From Spirosoma montaniterrae (GTDB lineage: Bacteria; Bacteroidota; Bacteroidia; Cytophagales; Spirosomataceae): a stretch of DNA of 64,000 bases. Below are positions 24,609 to 32,752 of this stretch, piece by piece (positions within the stretch are counted from its first letter, which is position 1; each line of letters starts with the position of its first letter). Location of the stretch: assembly GCF_001988955.1 (NCBI RefSeq), contig NZ_CP014263.1:4958501-5022500 (forward strand), read 5' to 3'. The notes under the pieces are model-generated. The model had not been told where the DNA came from. It ran no database searches and was given only the letters and a program-made list of their open reading frames with translations. Made by a program: the position numbers and the translations under genes.

Positions 24609-26297
24609 TTACTTTTTAGCGAACTTGTCCGGGTAAGCAATTTCGAGCATGGGTGTACCCGCATAGCGGTCGTAGACGTCACGGTTGCTGAATCTGGTAA
24701 TCAAGATAAGTCCTTGCTTTGCTCGTTCGTCACCAAATCTATAAACGGCTGCTTTTCCTTCGTATACCACCAGTTTCTTAACATTTAGCGGGTCGAGTTG
24801 GTGTAGTTGCTCCCGGCTCACTTCCTGACCGTCGATAAAAATGATGGCTTTACGGTATTCAGGATACGTGTCGAGGTGAAAATCGGGCGTTACATGAATG
24901 GCCGTTTGTCTTAAACCCATAAAGCTGCTTTCCAGAAAATCATTGCGGAAGAAAACGCGATAAACTCCTGATTGCAAGTTCATCGTAGACCTATAGTCCG
25001 ACTGCTCTGCCGCATCACTCAGAAAGAATTGAGTGTTTTCACGCTGGGCTAATAGTTGCAACGACGCCGGAAATGACTCATCAATGGGGCCAATTTGGCA
25101 CTGATTAGCGTTGCAGCGCAGACCAAACGACGGAATATTCATTCGACCACTTAAGCCGCCTACTGTGGTGCTAATCGGATGTCCGGGCTTCGGCACCTGC
25201 ATACTCAGTGCAATTCGACTAATGCGCCCATCGCTTGAGTGCATCAACGTATCAACTGTTAATGAGATGTTGTTCTCAAGAAGAACCTGCCGCAGTGTGT
25301 CAAAACTCGATTGTGTAGTGCGGGCAGTAATCAGGCCATATATAGTTCCGTTCCTGCTCTTGACGTATGTATAGTCCACTTGTTTTTGGCAGGCAATGCC
25401 AAAGCCTGAAACACACAAGCATAACGCCACATAACGAATTAATAGCCAACGCTTCGAACGTGTTCGATTCATCATGACAATACGTTGTTTCAGAAACGAT
25501 TTGCTAAATGAATTGGTTAGTCCCGGCTGATTCACCGACAGGCTCACTTTTACTAAGTTATATTGATACGCCCGCGCATCGACGCCCTCGGCCAGCACAG
25601 CGCGGTCGGCCTGAAATTCGAGCGTTTGATGCAGCAGGTGGCGGAACAAATACACCGCCGGATTGAACCAGCCGACAATGCACAATAACTCAGCAATAAC
25701 CATATCGACACTGTGCCACGCCCGAACGTGTACGCGCTCGTGCCGCAGAATCTGCTCCAGTTCGTCGGGCGTGTGCCGGTCGGGGTTGACAACTACATAC
25801 CGAAAAAACGAAAATGGCGATGCTACATTAGCATTCCGAACCAGTACGAAATCGTCGTAGGGTTCGTGTTCAGATTGTCGCAACAGTCGGCGCAGCGACC
25901 AGAGTTGACCCACAAACCGAACCATCAGACTCAGCGCAACCGCACCGTAGGCGAGCAGCACCCAGTTCGGCCACGACCAGCCGGGTTGGGGCATTGCGTT
26001 CGTGAAAGCGCGGTATGTGCGTTGATTGGGGTAAGTAATGGTCACGTCGGGCGTCGGTGGCGCGGGTGCCAGTTTGGGTAAAACTCGCTGCGCCGTTTGC
26101 TGCATCACCGCCCGCACGGGTTCGGGCCGGTAGTCGGGTAGTTGAAGTAGTGGCAACCCCACCGACGCAGTTAAGCCCAGCCACAACGCGGCCCGATTGG
26201 CGGCAAAAAACGTTTCGCGCCGAAGCAGCACGTAATAAGCCACTACCACCACCGCCAACAGCCCATTGGCAAGTAGCACATAGCGCAGCGTTTCCAT
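24609..26297 (-). CDS. M56-family membrane metallopeptidase (BlaR1/MecR1-like)
   Basis: A 562-residue membrane sensor-protease. Hydrophobic segments lie at 5-25, 37-52, 111-130 and about 284-304. The zinc site is HERVH at 186-190, with Glu227 in LEFQADR as third ligand. In the BlaR1 family the cytosolic protease cuts the BlaI repressor when the sensor domain is triggered. Here the periplasmic part (310-562) is not a penicillin-binding domain: it has a TonB-plug-like motif (FIDGQEVSREQL, later GLILITRF), as in many Bacteroidota M56 proteins. The gene begins 2 nt after the BlaI-like gene stops and is followed 4 nt on by the peptidase-less paralog. The ligand is unknown. Confidence 0.92.
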   Translation of the reverse strand: METLRYVLLANGLLAVVVVAYYVLLRRETFFAANRAALWLGLTASVGLPLLQLPDYRPEPVRAVMQQTAQRVLPKLAPAPPTPDVTITYPNQRTYRAFTNAMPQPGWSWPNWVLLAYGAVALSLMVRFVGQLWSLRRLLRQSEHEPYDDFVLVRNANVASPFSFFRYVVVNPDRHTPDELEQILRHERVHVRAWHSVDMVIAELLCIVGWFNPAVYLFRHLLHQTLEFQADRAVLAEGVDARAYQYNLVKVSLSVNQPGLTNSFSKSFLKQRIVMMNRTRSKRWLLIRYVALCLCVSGFGIACQKQVDYTYVKSRNGTIYGLITARTTQSSFDTLRQVLLENNISLTVDTLMHSSDGRISRIALSMQVPKPGHPISTTVGGLSGRMNIPSFGLRCNANQCQIGPIDESFPASLQLLAQRENTQFFLSDAAEQSDYRSTMNLQSGVYRVFFRNDFLESSFMGLRQTAIHVTPDFHLDTYPEYRKAIIFIDGQEVSREQLHQLDPLNVKKLVVYEGKAAVYRFGDERAKQGLILITRFSNRDVYDRYAGTPMLEIAYPDKFAKK

Positions 26298-26299
26298 AG

Positions 26300-26659
26300 T
26301 TACTTTTTTTCAATCATTGCCAGAATTTCGCGTAACTCATCGGCACTAATTTTCTCATTTTGAGCAAAGTAGCTTACCAGATTCTTGTACGAATTATCGA
26401 AATAATCGCCTACGACCTTCGTAATCACGAAGCGATTCTGGTACTGCTCTTTGCTGATGACCGAGTAGTATTCGTGCGTATTACCGTAAGCGCGGTGGCC
26501 GACGTAGCCTTTTTCTTCGAGGTTGCGTACAATAGTCGAAACGGTGTTGTAGTGCAGGGGCGGGTTCGTGAAATGCGGCACCATGTCTTTCACGTAACAC
26601 GGTTCCATCTTCCAGAGTACCTGCATAATCTCTTCTTCTTTGGCGGTTAGCTTTTCCAT
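26300..26659 (-). CDS. BlaI/MecI/CopY-family transcriptional repressor
   Basis: A 119-residue winged-helix repressor. The N-terminal domain (residues 1-70: LTAKEEEIMQVLWKMEPCYVKDMVPHF, then NYNTVSTIVRNLEEKGYVGHRAYGN) is the DNA-binding part; the C-terminus (NRFVITKVVGDYFDNSYKNLVSYFAQNEKIS) is the dimerisation region, where the partner M56 peptidase cuts in studied systems. It is the first gene of a three-gene operon with that peptidase. Its own promoter (26664-26693) overlaps three alternating TAGTTT/AAACTA half-sites, which points to autorepression. The start codon lies only 4 nt past the -7 box, so the mRNA is probably leaderless or nearly so. Confidence 0.94.
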   Translation of the reverse strand: MEKLTAKEEEIMQVLWKMEPCYVKDMVPHFTNPPLHYNTVSTIVRNLEEKGYVGHRAYGNTHEYYSVISKEQYQNRFVITKVVGDYFDNSYKNLVSYFAQNEKISADELREILAMIEKK

Positions 26660-26663
26660 ACGA

Positions 26664-26697
26664 CAAACGTAAAACTATTTTTGTAGTTTACAAACTA
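26664..26697 (-). promoter_or_regulatory. Promoter and candidate operator of the BlaI operon
   Basis: On the minus strand TTG (26693-26691), 19 nt and TACGTTTG (26671-26664) form a full Bacteroidota promoter. Overlapping it are three half-sites: AAACTA (26672-26677), TAGTTT (26684-26689) and AAACTA (26692-26697). The last two form a dyad with a 2-base centre over the -33 element, the first two a dyad with a 6-base centre. BlaI-type repressors bind such dyads. Confidence 0.7.
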
Positions 26698-26719
26698 TCT
26701 CCATCGTTTTTTGCGACTT

Positions 26720-26750
26720 TTGAAAAGCCCGGTCTGCGGACGTAATTTTG
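26720..26750 (+). promoter_or_regulatory. Promoter of gldH
   Basis: TTG (26720-26722), 20 nt, TAATTTTG (26743-26750). The gldH ATG at 26758 lies 8 bases past the box, implying a very short leader or none. Confidence 0.65.
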
Positions 26751-26757
26751 TTATGCT

Positions 26758-27237
26758 ATGTTAAACGCTATGAGGTTATCAGGATGTGTGTTGCTGGTGG
26801 CGTGGTTGCTTATTGGCTGCGATCCGAACACCGTATACAAAGAATACACCGACATTGAAGACGGGAAGTGGTATATCAAAAACGCGCCCTCGTTTACGTT
26901 CGAGATCAAGGACGCAACGGTGCCGTACAATATCTATTACAATCTCAGAAATAACCTGTCATACGGGTATTTTAATCTGTATCTGACCCGTTACCTGCGC
27001 GATGCGAACGGTAAAGAAATTGAGTCGCGGCTCGATGAACTGATTTTGCTGGACCCCAAAACCGGCAAACCCAACGGCGACGGTCTGGGCGATTTGTTCG
27101 ACCATAAGTTCTTGATGAAGCGCAATTACCGCTTCCCGAAGCCGGGGCAATACACCATGCAGATTCGGCAGTATATGCGGCAAGACCCGCTCCTGAATAT
27201 TCAGAGTGTAGGCATCACCGTCGAGAAGGCCAACTGA
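26758..27237 (+). CDS. gldH: Gliding motility lipoprotein GldH
   Basis: A lipoprotein of the gliding motility/type IX secretion set in Bacteroidota. The signal peptide (RLSGCVLLVAWLLIG) ends at a lipobox with Cys at the mature start (GCDPNTVYKEY). Conserved GldH features follow: DIEDGKWYI, IYYNLRNNLSYGYFNLYL, LLDPKTGKPNGDGLGD and FPKPGQYTMQIRQYMR. Two starts are possible, 26758 and 26770 (MRLSGC); the promoter box ends at 26750, so 26770 would leave a 15-base leader and 26758 almost none. Next comes a PAP2 gene, 2 nt on, suggesting an operon. Confidence 0.93.
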   Translation: MLNAMRLSGCVLLVAWLLIGCDPNTVYKEYTDIEDGKWYIKNAPSFTFEIKDATVPYNIYYNLRNNLSYGYFNLYLTRYLRDANGKEIESRLDELILLDPKTGKPNGDGLGDLFDHKFLMKRNYRFPKPGQYTMQIRQYMRQDPLLNIQSVGITVEKAN

Positions 27238-27239
27238 TT

Positions 27240-27893
27240 ATGCTCTTTCGCCAGAACCGCTTCTTCTTTTTGCCCTATGCGCTGGCTTTGGTTGTGGTGG
27301 GCATGCTGCAACTGCTCTATTCGCAAACGCAGTTGATGCAGTGGGTAAATGCCCGCAACAGCCCCGCTGCCGACGTTTTTTTTACCTACGCCACCTACCT
27401 CGGCGATGGTGTTTTTTTCGTGGCGGTCTGCCTGATTGTGCTGATTTACAGCTGGCGGGTGGGGCTGATGACGTTTGCCAGTTTCGCGCTTTCGTCGCTG
27501 GTATCGGTGTTTTTGAAAACCGTAGTATTTACCAATTCACCCCGCCCGCTGCTGTACTTTGAACATTCCATTAAGCAATACCACCTTATCGAAGGGCTTG
27601 ATATTCATAGTTATAATAGCTTCCCGTCGGGGCATACGACCTCAGCATTTGCGCTGTTTCTGATGCTGGCGTTGATCGACGACCGCAGGGCGCGGGGCTG
27701 GTTTTTCTTCCTGCTGGCCGCATTGACCGGCTACTCGCGGGTGTATTTGTTCCAGCATTTTGTCCAGGATGCTTACGTCGGGTCGCTGGTGGGTTCGGCG
27801 TCGACGCTGCTCGTCTGGTGGCTCATGCACCGGTGGGTGTACGCTACCGAATCCGGTCAGAACCGCGCACCAACTTTTCGTCGCGACGGATGA
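27240..27893 (+). CDS. PAP2-superfamily membrane phosphatase
   Basis: A 217-residue membrane protein with about five hydrophobic helices. The three-part PAP2 acid phosphatase signature is present: KTVVFTNSPRP (about residues 94-104), PSGHTTSAF (about 129-137) and SRVYLFQHFVQDAYVG (about 160-176). The family dephosphorylates lipid phosphates such as undecaprenyl diphosphate or phosphatidic acid at the membrane; the substrate here is open. It begins 2 nt after gldH and its 3' end overlaps the convergent DUF4293 gene by 50 bases. Confidence 0.9.
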   Translation: MLFRQNRFFFLPYALALVVVGMLQLLYSQTQLMQWVNARNSPAADVFFTYATYLGDGVFFVAVCLIVLIYSWRVGLMTFASFALSSLVSVFLKTVVFTNSPRPLLYFEHSIKQYHLIEGLDIHSYNSFPSGHTTSAFALFLMLALIDDRRARGWFFFLLAALTGYSRVYLFQHFVQDAYVGSLVGSASTLLVWWLMHRWVYATESGQNRAPTFRRDG

Positions 27894-28317
27894 ACCGGTT
27901 GGCAAGGGCGTTGCAGACCAAAGCCGCGATGATGGCATAGAAGCCCGGCAAGAACGTGCCCTGATCGTCGGGGTTGCCGTAGGCTTTTCCGGCATAGAGC
28001 GTTCGGTAGAGAATAATACCCATTACACCCGTCAGTAACAGCGCGTTTACGGCGCACAAAGCTGTCTGTGTCAGGCGGTTGCGATACTGTGAAATGGCGT
28101 ACAACGACGAGAGCGCGACCAATGCTACCAGCAAACCCAAATACCAGACAGATGTTACCAACGTAGTAATGCCTTGCTTTTCGCTGTATTGCAGGGCCGT
28201 AAGCTGGGCCGTTTCAGAAGCCTGTGTACCAATTTTTTCCCACAACGGCAACGACAGGGCCACGCCCATTGCCACCACAATCAGAAACAGAAATATTGTT
28301 TGAACGCGTTGAATCAT
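27844..28317 (-). CDS. DUF4293 family four-helix membrane protein
   Basis: A 157-residue protein starting MIQRVQTIFLFLIVVAM, the common N-terminus of the Bacteroidota DUF4293 family. There are four hydrophobic segments (about 7-25, 50-72, 82-102, 115-137) with charged, short loops, and a basic C-terminus. The function is unknown. I place the start at 28317, since sequence further upstream in the frame overlaps the divergent mnmD gene and is not family-like. Its last 50 bases overlap the 3' end of the convergent PAP2 gene, so the two genes share coding sequence in opposite strands. Confidence 0.85.
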   Translation of the reverse strand: MIQRVQTIFLFLIVVAMGVALSLPLWEKIGTQASETAQLTALQYSEKQGITTLVTSVWYLGLLVALVALSSLYAISQYRNRLTQTALCAVNALLLTGVMGIILYRTLYAGKAYGNPDDQGTFLPGFYAIIAALVCNALANRFIRRDEKLVRGSDRIR

Positions 28318-28345
28318 TGTTGTAACAGAAAAGAAATTTTGTCCG

Positions 28346-28377
28346 CAAAAGTAGCCTAATTCGTGACGATTATGCAA
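28346..28377 (-). promoter_or_regulatory. Candidate promoter of the DUF4293 gene
   Basis: On the minus strand TTG (28377-28375), 21 nt, TACTTTTG (28353-28346), leaving a 28-base leader. It overlaps the start of the divergent mnmD gene. Confidence 0.5.
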
Positions 28378-29049
28378 GCCGACATCCAACTCCTGCTCAC
28401 TGCCGACGGGTCGCATACGGTCCGGCACGAAACCCTCGGCGTTACGTATCATTCCATACACGGGGCCGTGCAGGAATCGCAGCGGGTGTTTATCGAGTTG
28501 GGTTTGCAGGCTGCTTTCGAGCGATTTGCCAACGTGCCGCTGCGGGTATTTGAAATGGGATTTGGCACTGGCCTGAACGCCCTGCTGACTGCCCGCGAAG
28601 CCGAACGGCACGGTCGCCCGGTGGCCTACACGGGCGTTGAAGCCTACCCGCTACCGCCTGAAGAGAGTCAGAAATTGAATTTCGATGTGGCTTTAGGCAC
28701 AACATTCCTGAATGCGCTGCACGCTTCGCCCTGGCACGAAACGGTCAATATCAGCCCATTTTTTACCCTTAACAAACAGCAAACGTCGCTGCAAAACTGG
28801 CAGACCAACGAGCGGTTTCATCTGGTCTATTACGACGCCTTTGCCCCGTCGGCTCAACCCGAACTCTGGGAGCCGGAAATTTTTCAGCGATTGGCGTGTT
28901 TCTTGCTACCGGGTGGTTTGTTGACTACCTACTGCTCAAAAAGTTACGTGCAGCGTAATTTGCGGGCGGCTGGTTTTACGGTTGAGAAACACCCCGGCCC
29001 GGCGCGTAAACGCGAGGTGCTGCGGGCTATTTCACCGCCAATTTTATGA
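28363..29049 (+). CDS. mnmD: tRNA 5-aminomethyl-2-thiouridine methyltransferase, MnmD type
   Basis: A SAM-dependent methyltransferase (228 residues) that completes mnm5s2U34 in certain tRNAs. It has the SAM motif FEMGFGTGLNAL (about residues 63-75), the TGVEAYPL strand and the active segment YYDAFAPSAQPELW, ending with the family sequence LTTYCSKSYVQRNLRAAGFTVEKHPGPARKREVLRA. In enterobacteria this domain is fused to an oxidase (MnmC); here it is alone, as in other Bacteroidota. Met4 (28372) is an alternative start. It is divergent from DUF4293 and is followed 34 nt on by a thioredoxin-like gene. Confidence 0.92.
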   Translation: MTIMQADIQLLLTADGSHTVRHETLGVTYHSIHGAVQESQRVFIELGLQAAFERFANVPLRVFEMGFGTGLNALLTAREAERHGRPVAYTGVEAYPLPPEESQKLNFDVALGTTFLNALHASPWHETVNISPFFTLNKQQTSLQNWQTNERFHLVYYDAFAPSAQPELWEPEIFQRLACFLLPGGLLTTYCSKSYVQRNLRAAGFTVEKHPGPARKREVLRAISPPIL

Positions 29050-29083
29050 CAAGCAAGACGTTATCTATAAAACTGCTGTATCC

Positions 29084-29674
29084 ATGAAACGTAGCCTGCT
29101 CTTTTTTGCCGCCTTCCTTATGCTGATCATCAGCGCGTTCCGCATGTCGCCCGCGCCGGTCAATATGCATCAAAATGCCAAAGCTGAACCAAAACGAATC
29201 AAATGGCTGACTGTTCAGGAAGCTTACGCGCTGACGCAGAAAGTGCCGAAAAAATTCGTCATCGACGTCTACACCGACTGGTGTGGCTGGTGCAAGGTCA
29301 TGGACCGCGAAACGTTCACCAAACCGGCCATTGTCGATTACGTAAACCAGAATTTTTATGCCGTAAAGCTCAACGCCGAAGCACCCGGCGACATTACGCT
29401 GGGTAAGCAAACGTTCAAATACGTGAGCAGTGGCGGTGGTCGGGGCGTTCAGGAACTGGCTGCTGCACTTATGAAAAATCAGATGAGTTATCCGACAACG
29501 GTATTTCTGGACGAGAAATTTCAACTGATTCAGCCCATTCCGGGTTATCTGGAGCCGCGCACGTTCCACCAGATTATCACCTATTTCGGCCAAAATTATC
29601 ACCAGAAAGAGCCATTCGACGAATATAAAACCGGCACCTACGCCAAAAACTTTCAGGGTTCGCTATCGAAGTAA
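29084..29674 (+). CDS. Exported thioredoxin-fold protein
   Basis: A 196-residue protein with a signal peptide (MKRSLLFFAAFLMLIISAF) and a thioredoxin domain. The redox motif is Cys67-Gly-Trp-Cys70 in YTDWCGWCKVMDRETF, the cis-Pro region is YPTTVFLD and the C-terminus is a helix and tail. The DUF255-like WCGWC with the MDRETF helix is shared with periplasmic thiol oxidoreductases. It probably reduces or isomerises disulfides in the periplasm. I start at 29084 because it gives a clean signal peptide; an upstream ATG lies inside mnmD in another frame. A large palindrome (29684-29803) follows. Confidence 0.88.
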   Translation: MKRSLLFFAAFLMLIISAFRMSPAPVNMHQNAKAEPKRIKWLTVQEAYALTQKVPKKFVIDVYTDWCGWCKVMDRETFTKPAIVDYVNQNFYAVKLNAEAPGDITLGKQTFKYVSSGGGRGVQELAAALMKNQMSYPTTVFLDEKFQLIQPIPGYLEPRTFHQIITYFGQNYHQKEPFDEYKTGTYAKNFQGSLSK

Positions 29675-29683
29675 TTCTGTTCA

Positions 29684-29803
29684 GGTAAAGGGGAACACAG
29701 ATTACACGGATTTTACGGATGAACACGGATATTTGTATAAGACAAATAAATCTGTGTCTATCCGTTAAATCCGTCCGGGCCGACGATTCGGTTCCCCTTT
29801 ACC
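29684..29803. repeat. Large imperfect inverted repeat with perfect 12-bp ends
   Basis: Outer arms ggtaaaggggaa (29684-29695) and ttcccctttacc (29792-29803) pair perfectly. Inside, words such as cacggat and acggat are repeated on the left and their complements (atccgt) on the right, pairing imperfectly. The right end overlaps the -7 box of the next gene. Confidence 0.75.
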
Positions 29804-29807
29804 TTTG
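29800..29807 (+). promoter_or_regulatory. -7 box of the M13 peptidase gene
   Basis: TACCTTTG matches TAnnTTTG, 26 bases before the ATG at 29834. No TTG is found 19-21 bases upstream, where the palindrome ends, so the promoter is only partly supported. Confidence 0.4.
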
Positions 29808-29833
29808 TGAAAATTAACCCGATACTCAATTTT

Positions 29834-31891
29834 ATGAACAAACGACTGAGCCTGCTGTCAGCGGCAGGTATTGCATTTGCATTAGTGGCCGCGACACCGC
29901 CAAAGAAACCCGCTCATCTGCCCAAAGCCAATCCGCGCAAATACATCGACCCGCAAAATATGGATACGTCGGTGAAGCCGGGCGATAATTTTTACCAATA
30001 TGCCAATGGCAATTGGTTGAAGCAGAACGCTATTCCGGCTTCGAAAACGTCGTGGGGGAGTTTCAACGAACTGCGCGAAAAAAGTCTCGATGCCATGAAA
30101 ACGCTGCTCGAAGACGCCACCAAAACCACCACGCGGGGGCGGCTCTATCAGATGGTCGGCGACTTCTATACGAGCGGCATGGACAGCCTGACCATTGAAA
30201 AGCGCGGCTTCGACCCACTCAAACCCGATCTGGCGCGGGTCGATAAAGTAAATAATAAAACCGACTTCCTAAACGAACTGGCCTACCAGCGCACGCAGGG
30301 CAATAGCATGTTGTTCGGCTTCTTCGTGGCGCAGGACCGCAAAAACGTCTCCAAATACCTCCCGCAATTCAGTCAGGGCGGCACCAGCCTGCCCGACCGC
30401 GATTATTACCTGAAAAACGACGCCCGCAGCCAGAAAATTCGGGATGCGTATCTCGATAACGTGGCAAAAATGTTTGCCCTTGTCGGCGAAGAACCTACAC
30501 GGGCCTCGCAAAATGCCGACATAATAATGCGGCTCGAAACAGCACTCGCCAAAGCGCAAATGCCCCGCGTGGAGTTGCGTGACCCATACAAAACCTACAA
30601 TAAATTGACCGTTGCTCAGTTCAGTCAGCAAACGCCGGGCGTTAACTGGGCCGACCAACTGACCAAATACGGCGTTTCGGGGCAGGACACGGTACTGGTG
30701 CAAAATCCGAAGTTTTATCAATCGCTCGACAGTCTGCTCACCGCTACGCCTGTCGAAGATTTACGGACGTACATGCGCTGGCAGTTGGTGCGTGGGGCGG
30801 CTCCTTATCTGAGCGATGCGTTTGTGAGACAAAACTTTGCCTTCTCGCGGGTGCTGACCGGGCAGAAAGAACAAACACCCCGCTGGCAGCGCGTAAGCGG
30901 TCTGATTGATGGTTCGCTCGGCGATTTGCTCGGTCAGCTTTACGTACAGAAGTATTTCAAGCCTGAAGCTAAACAACGAATGCTTACGTTGGTCGACAAC
31001 CTCGAAGCGTCGTATAAAGAACATATTCGGGGTCTCGATTGGATGAGCGAAGAAACGAAAAAGAAAGCTTTAACGAAGTTAACGGCTTTTAAACGCAAGA
31101 TTGGCTACCCCGACAAGTGGAAAAACTACGACGGCGTAACCATCACCCGCGATGATTTTTATGGCAACGTAAAGTCGGCCAGCAAGTGGTCGTACAAGTA
31201 TATGATTAACCGGCTCGGCAAACCCGTTGACCGTACCGAGTGGGGTATGACACCGCCCACCGTGAACGCCTACTACAGCCCGGTCAACAACGAAATTGCG
31301 TTTCCGGCGGCTATTCTGCAATTTCCGTTCTTCGATTTTGGAGCCGACGATGCCGTAAATTATGGTGGTATTGGTGCCGTAATCGGCCACGAGATGACGC
31401 ACGGCTTCGACGATTCGGGACGGCAATACGATGCCGACGGCACCCTGCGCGACTGGTGGACGCCCACCGATGCCCAGAATTTTAAAAAACGCGCCGATCA
31501 GGTGAAAGAGCAGTTTTTTGGTTTTAAAGTGCTCGATTCGCTCAAAGTGAACGGCCAATTGACCCTCGGCGAAAACTTAGCCGACCTCGGCGGGCTGTCG
31601 ATTGCCTACGACGCGTTCAAGAAAACGGCGCAGGGGCGGGCTAATCCGAAGAAAAGCCTGATCGACGGCTTCACGCCCGATCAACGGTTCTTTCTGTCGT
31701 GGGCACAAATCTGGCGTATCAACGTACTGCCCGAAACACAGGCCCAACTAATTCTGACCGACCCCCACGCGCCCGGCATTTACCGCTGCAACGGCCCGCT
31801 ATCGAACATCACGGCCTGGTACAATGCTTTCGACGTGAAGCCGGGCGATAAGATGTACAAAAAGCCCGAAGACCGAATTAAGGTCTGGTAA
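29834..31891 (+). CDS. M13-family zinc metallopeptidase (neprilysin/PepO-like)
   Basis: A 685-residue exported peptidase. The signal peptide is MNKRLSLLSAAGIAFALVAATPP. Zinc ligands are HEMTH (519-523) in VIGHEMTHGFDD and Glu580 in ENLADLGGL; NAYYSP and the C-terminal NGPLSNITAWYNAFDVKPGDKMY are typical of M13. It cleaves small peptides in the periplasm or at the surface (family knowledge). The start at 29834 yields a good signal peptide, and nine codons before it do not. A perfect 38-bp inverted repeat follows the stop codon. Confidence 0.95.
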   Translation: MNKRLSLLSAAGIAFALVAATPPKKPAHLPKANPRKYIDPQNMDTSVKPGDNFYQYANGNWLKQNAIPASKTSWGSFNELREKSLDAMKTLLEDATKTTTRGRLYQMVGDFYTSGMDSLTIEKRGFDPLKPDLARVDKVNNKTDFLNELAYQRTQGNSMLFGFFVAQDRKNVSKYLPQFSQGGTSLPDRDYYLKNDARSQKIRDAYLDNVAKMFALVGEEPTRASQNADIIMRLETALAKAQMPRVELRDPYKTYNKLTVAQFSQQTPGVNWADQLTKYGVSGQDTVLVQNPKFYQSLDSLLTATPVEDLRTYMRWQLVRGAAPYLSDAFVRQNFAFSRVLTGQKEQTPRWQRVSGLIDGSLGDLLGQLYVQKYFKPEAKQRMLTLVDNLEASYKEHIRGLDWMSEETKKKALTKLTAFKRKIGYPDKWKNYDGVTITRDDFYGNVKSASKWSYKYMINRLGKPVDRTEWGMTPPTVNAYYSPVNNEIAFPAAILQFPFFDFGADDAVNYGGIGAVIGHEMTHGFDDSGRQYDADGTLRDWWTPTDAQNFKKRADQVKEQFFGFKVLDSLKVNGQLTLGENLADLGGLSIAYDAFKKTAQGRANPKKSLIDGFTPDQRFFLSWAQIWRINVLPETQAQLILTDPHAPGIYRCNGPLSNITAWYNAFDVKPGDKMYKKPEDRIKVW

Positions 31892-31897
31892 TTTTTG

Positions 31898-32000
31898 GGG
31901 ACACAGCGATGCACGGAGGAGACACAGAGATACACTGAGCTATTCTTTTTGAGAAAAACTTTGTGTATCTCTGTGTCTCCTCCGTGCATCGCTGTGTCCC
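31898..32000. repeat. Perfect 38-bp inverted repeat
   Basis: Arms 31898-31935 and 31963-32000 are exact reverse complements (38 of 38) around a 27-base loop. Each arm is built of the reiterated words gacacag and atgcac/atacac. It fills the spacer between the M13 peptidase gene and the next lipoprotein gene and can form a very stable stem. Confidence 0.95.
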
Positions 32001-32018
32001 AAAGTTTCCCGAACAACT

Positions 32019-32549
32019 ATGAAAACTGCCCATTTCCTTGCTCTTGCCCTGCTGACCCTGTCGTGCCAAACAAAACCGAAGCAGGAAACCACCGACAAAC
32101 CCGCCACTGAGCAAACCGCAGCCCCCGCCGACCTGACCAAACGTCCCCCCAACGACGCGCCCCGTTCTGCTGCCGACCGGCTGGTTCGCGCCCTGTATTT
32201 TGAACACGACGCTAACGAAAACCCGTTTCTGGAAACGAAAGACCCATTGCTGGCCGAGCAGTATTTTACGAAACCACTGGCGGCTAAGTTGACCAAAAAC
32301 GCTTCGAAGGCTGCGGCTAACCGAAGGAAAATCAACCCACTTTTCAACGTACCCGATTCGGCTATCGAGAAACGCTGGGTGCTGCCAGCCGTTATAGCAG
32401 GCGAAAAAGCCGTGGTGTTCGTAACGTATCAGACCAACGGCAAGGAGCAGGAAATGCGCTGCGAAATGGAGCAGCAGGCCAATGGTCGCTGGCGTATTGC
32501 TGACATTATGTATGCCGATGGCAAACGCCTGGCCGAGTTGGTGAACTAA
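32019..32549 (+). CDS. Small lipoprotein, DUF3828-like
   Basis: A 176-residue predicted lipoprotein. The signal peptide MKTAHFLALALLTLSC ends at the lipobox Cys16. A Thr/Pro/Lys-rich linker (about 17-52) leads to a compact domain (53-176) with RALYFEHDANENPFLETKD, PLLAEQYFTKPL, then VVFVTYQTNGKEQEMRC and GRWRIADIMYADGKRL. This resembles DUF3828/NTF2-like periplasmic domains, but I am not certain. Function is unknown. It has its own terminator (32571-32605), and no promoter is obvious in the palindromic upstream spacer, so it may be read through from the peptidase gene. Confidence 0.75.
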   Translation: MKTAHFLALALLTLSCQTKPKQETTDKPATEQTAAPADLTKRPPNDAPRSAADRLVRALYFEHDANENPFLETKDPLLAEQYFTKPLAAKLTKNASKAAANRRKINPLFNVPDSAIEKRWVLPAVIAGEKAVVFVTYQTNGKEQEMRCEMEQQANGRWRIADIMYADGKRLAELVN

Positions 32550-32570
32550 GAACTATGTAGTCGATACAGT

Positions 32571-32605
32571 AAAGCCCGGTCATCTATACATGACCGGGCT
32601 TTTGG
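32571..32605 (+). terminator. Rho-independent terminator
   Basis: Arms aaagcccggtcat (32571-32583) and atgaccgggcttt (32590-32602) form a perfect 13-bp stem with a 6-base loop, followed by a T. It ends the lipoprotein gene. A second, G/C-homopolymer-rich fold (32610-32665) follows. Confidence 0.85.
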
Positions 32606-32672
32606 CTTGTCAAGGGGGAAAATACCCCAAAAAAAAGGGGGTTTTTGGGGCGAAAATACCTTGATCCCGGTA

Positions 32673-32703
32673 TTGTCGGCGCGGGGGTGCGGGCCTAGTT
32701 TTG
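32673..32703 (+). promoter_or_regulatory. Promoter of the exported-protein gene run
   Basis: TTG (32673-32675), 20 nt, TAGTTTTG (32696-32703). It stands 49 bases before the ATG at 32753 and is the only clear promoter before the eight-gene run that ends at 44803. Confidence 0.65.
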
Positions 32704-32752
32704 ACAATCTGTTTGAGCATTGCCAAACGGAGTTATCCACACCTCTTTAGTC

